A stretch of DNA of 9,561 bases, from NCBI GenBank assembly GCA_050693165.1, contig JBOGVX010000080.1:1-9561 (forward strand), read 5' to 3'. Made by a program: the position numbers and the translations under genes. The stretch is from CAZKFH01 sp050693165 (lineage in GTDB: Bacteria; Actinomycetota; UBA4738; CALAEC01). The notes under the pieces are model-generated. The model was not told the DNA's origin. It saw nothing but the letters and a program-made list of their open reading frames with translations, and searched no databases. This document shows, piece after piece, positions 5,939-9,561 of this stretch (within the stretch, counting starts at the first letter, position 1; each line of letters opens with the position of its first letter).

Positions 5939-7590
5939 CTCGCCGCCGCCGCAGGAACCCTCAGAACGACGATCGCCATGTCGTCGCGCGGCGCGTCCTC
6001 CTCCTCAAGCGCGGCCTCGCGGTAGATGCGGTCCGCGATCGTGGTCGCGTCTAGCCCCTCGCTGTCCCACAGGAGAGACACGAGGTGGGCGTCTCCAGCG
6101 GTACCGTTCCGGCCGAACTGCTCGGTGACTCCGTCCGTGTAGAAGACGATCGCATCCCCGGGCCCGAGCTCGACGGGGCTGTCGATGAGGTCCGCATCGG
6201 GGAACACGCCCAGGAGCGTGCCGAGGCAGTCAGTCTCCTCGACGGTCCGGCTGGCCCTGATCACCAGGGGCGCAGGGTGGCCCCCGCAGGACACCTTCAT
6301 CTTCACGACGCCGTTGCTGCTCTCCACGGTACCCATGGTCGCCGTGCAGAACCGGTCGCCGTTCGTCTTGAGGATCTGCCGGTTCACGATAGATAGGATG
6401 GCGCTCGGCCTCCGCTCGCGAGCTGCGGCCGTGCGGATCGTGTGCCGAACGAGGCCCGTCAGCGCGGCGGCCTCCGGACCCTTCCCGCAGACGTCGCCAA
6501 GTGCGACCGCCCACGAACCCCCTCCGGCGTCGAACACGTCGAAGAAGTCGCCGCCAACCAGATTGCCCTCGCCGGCCGGCCGGTACCGGACGGCGACCTC
6601 GAGCCCCGGTATGTCGGGGATCTCGGAAGGCAATAGGCTGTTCTGGAGCGTCTGAGCGATACGCGTCCGCTCCTGATGCAGCCGCGCGTTCTCGATCGCC
6701 ATGGAGGCAGTGCGCGCGAGCTCCTCGGCGAACGGAAGGTCCGCGTCCGTGAACCGTCGGTCGGACTCGGCCTGGATAAGCGCGAGCGCGCCGATCGGAC
6801 CTTGCGGCCCGGTCAAGGCGACCAGCAGGGCGGAGTGCAAGCCCAGCTCCTTGAGGATCCGCAAGTGCTCGTTGTCGCTGGCAACCGACCGGATCAGCTC
6901 CTCCGTGACCTTCGGGATGACGCGCGACCTGCCTGTGCGAAGGACGGACACCAGCGGCGAGCTGGGATCCGAGAGGTTGGGCGGGTACTTCTCTCGAAGA
7001 GCTCGCACGAAGTCGGACTTCTCGGGGTCGGGATGCGCGATGTGCTGCTCCAGAGTTCCCTCACCCGGCGAGCGCAGCGCGATGAAGCACCAGTCCGCGA
7101 CCCGCGGAACCGCGAGTCGCGTGAGGTCGGAGATCGTCTGAGAGGAGTCGAGCGACGTGGTCAGTACGCGGTTGGCCTCGGCGAGGAACGCCAGACGGTC
7201 CTGGCCGGCTCGAGCCCTTGCGCGCGCCGCCTCCTCCGTGGACAGGAGCACGGCCAATCCGACGAAGAGCGCGAGGACGATCCAGTCCTCGGTCTGAGGA
7301 GAGGTCAGGTCGTTCGGTGGGTCGATGTAGACCGTTTGCAGGATCGCGGACCCGATCGCGGCGACCAGCGCCGGCCACAGCCTGCCGATGAGCGCGGCCG
7401 GCACAAGGGCAAGGAGGTAGAGCCCGGCCGGTCCTTCCAGCGAGTCCACCAGAGGTGTGATGGCGATCGGGCCGAGCACGGACGCGACGAACCCAATCAG
7501 AAGTCGCCTGCGACCCTGACCGAGAGTGAGCTCGTGCCAGAGACCGCTGGTGGCCGGGCGTTCCAGAACGGATGCCATCTGGGGACTCAA
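5935..7590 (-). CDS. Membrane-anchored GAF-PP2C (SpoIIE/RsbU-type) serine phosphatase
   Basis: Predicted input enzyme of the switch: a Mn/Mg-dependent phosphatase that removes phosphate from the STAS serine in response to a signal. It has 551 residues. About 30-117 form four hydrophobic segments resembling the KdpD-type DUF4118 membrane domain (YLLALVPAALIGRLW, then DPPNDLTSP, then WIVLALFVGLAVLLS). About 135-305 are a GAF sensor ending in a helix (SMAIENARLHQERTRIAQTLQ). The PP2C domain runs about 318-546 and keeps its metal-binding acids: GGDFFD (346-351), GDVCGKG (365-371), YTDGVTE (484-490), RDDMAIV (535-541). It looks catalytically complete. TTG 7590 is preferred because GGAAGGGAG lies 9 bases before it; ATG 7578 (residue 5) is possible. 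The signal sensed is unknown. Its stop overlaps that of the preceding plus-strand gene. Confidence 0.94.
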   Translation of the reverse strand: MSPQMASVLERPATSGLWHELTLGQGRRRLLIGFVASVLGPIAITPLVDSLEGPAGLYLLALVPAALIGRLWPALVAAIGSAILQTVYIDPPNDLTSPQTEDWIVLALFVGLAVLLSTEEAARARARAGQDRLAFLAEANRVLTTSLDSSQTISDLTRLAVPRVADWCFIALRSPGEGTLEQHIAHPDPEKSDFVRALREKYPPNLSDPSSPLVSVLRTGRSRVIPKVTEELIRSVASDNEHLRILKELGLHSALLVALTGPQGPIGALALIQAESDRRFTDADLPFAEELARTASMAIENARLHQERTRIAQTLQNSLLPSEIPDIPGLEVAVRYRPAGEGNLVGGDFFDVFDAGGGSWAVALGDVCGKGPEAAALTGLVRHTIRTAAARERRPSAILSIVNRQILKTNGDRFCTATMGTVESSNGVVKMKVSCGGHPAPLVIRASRTVEETDCLGTLLGVFPDADLIDSPVELGPGDAIVFYTDGVTEQFGRNGTAGDAHLVSLLWDSEGLDATTIADRIYREAALEEEDAPRDDMAIVVLRVPAAAAS

Positions 7591-7684
7591 AATAGATTAC
7601 TCCCTTCCGCCCACCTCAGGAAAGTGAGCAAAAAGGTCACTCCAGACTGATTAGGGATGTCGACAGGGGATAAAAGTCAAAGCG
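7591..7684. promoter_or_regulatory. 94-base divergent spacer with candidate promoter elements
   Basis: Lies between the leftward phosphatase and the rightward third RsbW-like gene. Leftward, TTGACT (7680-7675) with CCTAAT (7655-7650) resembles a housekeeping promoter, but the spacer is 19 bases. Rightward, GATT (7649-7652), 14 bases, then GGGATA (7667-7672) weakly resembles a SigB-type promoter. An inverted repeat AGTGA (7623-7627) and TCACT (7637-7641), separated by 9 bases, lies in the phosphatase leader and could be an operator. The phosphatase Shine-Dalgarno GGAAGGGAG lies just before its start. None of the promoter matches is strong alone. Confidence 0.35.
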
Positions 7685-8095
7685 GTGGATACCGTGAGGA
7701 GCAGCCCTCCCGGCTTCGAGATCCAGTTGGCGCCAACCGACCTCGCCCCCGCAGCAGCCAGGCACGTCGTCGATCGCCTCGAGGGCCAGTTGGACCCCGC
7801 CGGCCTCGAGACCATGCGCCTGCTCGTCAGCGAGCTCGTGACCAACTGCGTGCGGCACGCCCGCATGACGGACGCGGACTGGATCAACCTGTCCGTCCGC
7901 GAGGGGCCACAGGCCCTCCACGTGGCGGTCAGCGACCCGGGCGTGGGCTTCGAGCAGCGGCCCGGCCCACCTCGGCCCGGAGACCCCTCCGGGTGGGGCC
8001 TGTACCTGGTCGAGCAGCTCGCCGACCGCTGGGGCCTCAACCGCGACGGCGCAACCGAGGTCTGGTTCGAGATCGACCGCGACGCTCAGCTCTAG
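7685..8095 (+). CDS. Third RsbW-like anti-sigma/serine kinase, ATP site intact
   Basis: HATPase_c_2 protein of 136 residues, predicted to bind ATP and act as the serine kinase and/or anti-sigma factor in partner switching. All three ATP-binding boxes are present: N-box SELVTNCVRHA with Glu50, Asn54 and His58; G1 box SDPGVGF (Asp84, Gly86, Gly88); G2 box SGWGLYLV (102-109). This contrasts with the two degenerate paralogues in the same cluster. Start at GTG 7685; another GTG at 7694 would trim three residues. The Shine-Dalgarno is weak, with AGGGGA at 7665-7670 lying 14 bases away, so the exact start is uncertain. The gene is divergent from the phosphatase, and its TAG abuts the stop of the convergent permease gene with no gap. 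A role in phosphorylating the STAS protein at 5214 is inferred from context. Confidence 0.92.
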   Translation: MDTVRSSPPGFEIQLAPTDLAPAAARHVVDRLEGQLDPAGLETMRLLVSELVTNCVRHARMTDADWINLSVREGPQALHVAVSDPGVGFEQRPGPPRPGDPSGWGLYLVEQLADRWGLNRDGATEVWFEIDRDAQL

Positions 8096-9505
8096 CTACG
8101 CCAGCAGCCCCCGCGCGAAGTACCAGATGAAGACCCCGGACACCACGTACATCAGCCAGTGGATCTCGCGCACCCGCCCACTCGCGAGCGCGATCACCGT
8201 GTAAGCGATGAACCCGGCGCCGACGCCATTGGTGATGCTGAACGTGAACGGCATAAGCGTGACGGTCAGCAGGGCGGGTATCCCGATGCCCGGGTCACCC
8301 CACTCGATGTCCCGGATCAGTCTCATCATGAAGTAGCCGATCACGACGAGGACCGGCGCCGTTGCCTCTGGCGGGATCATCCCCGCGATGGGCGCGAGGA
8401 ACAGCGACAGCAGGAACAGCACGCCGACCACGACTGCGGTGAGCCCGGTACGTCCACCTTCCGACACACCTGCAGCGCTCTCGATAAACGTTGTGTTTGA
8501 GGAGGCCGACGCCGCCCCTCCCGCGGCCGCAGCCAGAGAGTCGACCAGCAGGACCCGGTTGATGCCCGGCAGGCGCCCGTTCTTGTCGAGCAGCCCGGCC
8601 TCGCCACCGATCCCCACGACGGTTCCCATCGTGTCGAAGAAATCCGACAGCATCACCGATACGATCAGCGCCAGCGCCGTCGCGAACGGGACCACGTCGA
8701 ACACTCCGAAGTTGAACTCGCCGATGAGGCTGAAGTCGGGAGTCTGCACGAATGTGTCGGGGAACTGCGCCACACCGGGACCGACGGTGGCCCAGATCGC
8801 ATTGTCGCCCCACACGCCGTTGACCAGGATCGCGAAAGCCGTCGTAGCGAGGATGCTGATCAGCAGGGCGCCCCGCACCTTCCTGCTGACGAGGATGAAT
8901 GTGAGCGCGAGCCCGACGACGAATACGAGCATCCGCAGCGTAGTGAGGTCGCCGTTCAAGGTGACGATGGGTGTACCGCCCTCCGGGTGAACGACTATCC
9001 CGGCGTTGATCAGTCCGATGAAGGCTATGAAGAGCCCTATCCCGATGCCGATCGCCTTCTTCAGGTCCATCGGGATCGCGTTCAGAACCGCCTCGCGGAA
9101 CCCGGTTATGACGAGAACCGCGATGACCAGTCCCTCTATGACGATGACGCCCATGGCCTGGGGGAACGTCAGCCCGAAACCGGCAACGAGCGTGAACGCC
9201 ACGAACGCGTTGAGGCCGAGGCCCGAGGCCAGCGCGAACGGGTAGTTCGCGAACAGCCCCATCGCGAGCGTCATGACGCCACCCACCAGAGCCGTAGCTG
9301 CGAGGACGGCAGGGAATGGCAGGCCGATCTCCTCCAGCCCCTCGATGCCAGTGAAGCTCAGGATCTGGGGATTGACGAACAGGATGTAGGCCATCGTCAG
9401 ATACGTGGCCAATCCGGCGATGATCTCCGTTCGGACGGTGGATCCTCGTTCGGAGATCTTGAAGAACCGGTCGAGCCCCGACGTTTCCGTGCGCGTCTGC
9501 GCCAT
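8096..9505 (-). CDS. NCS2-family purine permease (AzgA/PbuG type)
   Basis: Polytopic inner-membrane transporter, predicted to import hypoxanthine, guanine or adenine by proton symport. It has 469 residues, slightly longer than typical members, and many hydrophobic segments (I estimate 12-14). The family hallmark is clear: SDFFDTMGTVVGIGGEAGLLD followed by LPGINRVLLVDSLAAA, then SNTTFIESAAGVSEGGRTGLT. The N-terminal segment TEIIAGLATYLTMAYILFVNP is also typical. I choose ATG 9505 because GAGGGGGAGG lies directly upstream; the frame opens from GTG 9535, but that start lies inside the leader hairpin and adds ten non-conserved residues. The gene is not obviously linked to the switch cluster or hut operon. 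Which purine it carries cannot be read from sequence. Some NCS2 relatives carry uracil or xanthine, but the motif set is that of the AzgA branch. Confidence 0.93.
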   Translation of the reverse strand: MAQTRTETSGLDRFFKISERGSTVRTEIIAGLATYLTMAYILFVNPQILSFTGIEGLEEIGLPFPAVLAATALVGGVMTLAMGLFANYPFALASGLGLNAFVAFTLVAGFGLTFPQAMGVIVIEGLVIAVLVITGFREAVLNAIPMDLKKAIGIGIGLFIAFIGLINAGIVVHPEGGTPIVTLNGDLTTLRMLVFVVGLALTFILVSRKVRGALLISILATTAFAILVNGVWGDNAIWATVGPGVAQFPDTFVQTPDFSLIGEFNFGVFDVVPFATALALIVSVMLSDFFDTMGTVVGIGGEAGLLDKNGRLPGINRVLLVDSLAAAAGGAASASSNTTFIESAAGVSEGGRTGLTAVVVGVLFLLSLFLAPIAGMIPPEATAPVLVVIGYFMMRLIRDIEWGDPGIGIPALLTVTLMPFTFSITNGVGAGFIAYTVIALASGRVREIHWLMYVVSGVFIWYFARGLLA

Positions 9506-9522
9506 GTCCTCCCCCTCGCATA

Positions 9523-9545
9523 GACGCCGGCACACAGCCGGCGTC
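9523..9545. promoter_or_regulatory. Perfect hairpin in the permease leader
   Basis: GACGCCGGC (9523-9531) and GCCGGCGTC (9537-9545) are perfect inverted 9-base arms around a 5-base loop (ACACA on the plus strand). It lies 17 bases upstream of the chosen permease ATG. No run of T follows it on either strand, so it is not a classical terminator. It could be an operator, an attenuator or translational control element, or the stem of a terminator for a gene beyond the window. It does not match the conserved core of the purine riboswitch. Confidence 0.5.
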
Positions 9546-9561
9546 GCCAGCCAGCCAGCCA
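9546..9561. repeat. Four tandem GCCA units at the window edge
   Basis: The last 16 bases are four exact copies of GCCA, directly following the hairpin. The array may continue beyond the window. On the permease strand it reads TGGC repeated. Tetranucleotide arrays can slip during replication and may alter promoter spacing, but four copies is short and may be chance. Confidence 0.5.

Noticed and set aside
6676..7650. 324-residue plus-strand open frame opposite the phosphatase gene
   Set aside because: Low-complexity Arg/Gly/Asp composition and no family motif; the minus strand encodes a complete GAF-PP2C protein there.
8295..9533. 412-residue minus-strand frame overlapping the permease in another phase
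   Set aside because: Arg/Gly/His-rich with no membrane segments; the NCS2 frame on the same strand carries all the family motifs.
9523..9545. Hairpin as a Rho-independent terminator
   Set aside because: Neither strand has a T run after the stem, and it lies in the leader of the permease.
9537..9561. GCCAGCCA at the right edge as the 3' CCA end of a tRNA
   Set aside because: No T-arm or anticodon-arm sequence precedes it; it is part of a simple GCCA repeat.

Overview
The window is about 9.6 kb of GC-rich, almost wall-to-wall coding DNA with GTG and TTG starts, 4-base start/stop overlaps and a SigB/SigF-type sigma factor with partner-switching regulators. This points to a high-GC Gram-positive, most likely an actinomycetote chromosome. 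That is an inference from gene types and composition; no rRNA or other marker is present. I see no tRNA, rRNA, CRISPR array, insertion sequence, phage gene or integrase.

Region 1 (2-3796, + strand) is the end of a histidine-utilisation operon: hutH (5' end cut off by the window), hutU, and an arginase-fold hutG. hutH and hutU overlap by 4 bases and hutG starts 1 base after hutU. Together they convert histidine to urocanate, then imidazolone propionate, and later N-formimidoylglutamate to glutamate plus formamide. hutI (imidazolonepropionase) is not in the window.

Region 2 (3793-8095) is a stress/partner-switching regulatory cluster on alternating strands. A divergent pair of two-gene units meets at a 37-base spacer. 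Leftward is an RsbW-like anti-sigma protein overlapping a SigB/SigF-family sigma factor, followed by a 51-codon membrane microprotein that appears to start at ATT behind a perfect Shine-Dalgarno. Rightward is a STAS anti-anti-sigma factor overlapping a second RsbW-like protein. Next comes a leftward membrane-anchored phosphatase (DUF4118-like membrane domain, GAF, PP2C/SpoIIE), and then a rightward third RsbW-like protein. Only this third protein keeps the full ATP-binding signature; the two encoded beside the sigma factor and the STAS protein lack the N-box Asn and the glycine boxes. The likely logic, which is inference, is that the phosphatase dephosphorylates the STAS serine, the free STAS protein captures an anti-sigma protein, and the sigma factor is released. 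A SigB-like promoter match lies before the microprotein.

Region 3 (8096-9561, - strand) is an NCS2 purine permease of the AzgA/PbuG type. Its upstream leader carries a perfect 9-bp-arm hairpin and, at the window edge, four GCCA repeats.

All three convergent junctions (3793-3796, 5935-5938, 8093-8098) have stop codons that overlap or abut, so no classical terminator fits between the genes. The most novel items are the ATT-start microprotein and the split between ATP-competent and degenerate RsbW-like paralogues. The rest is recognisable metabolism and transport.
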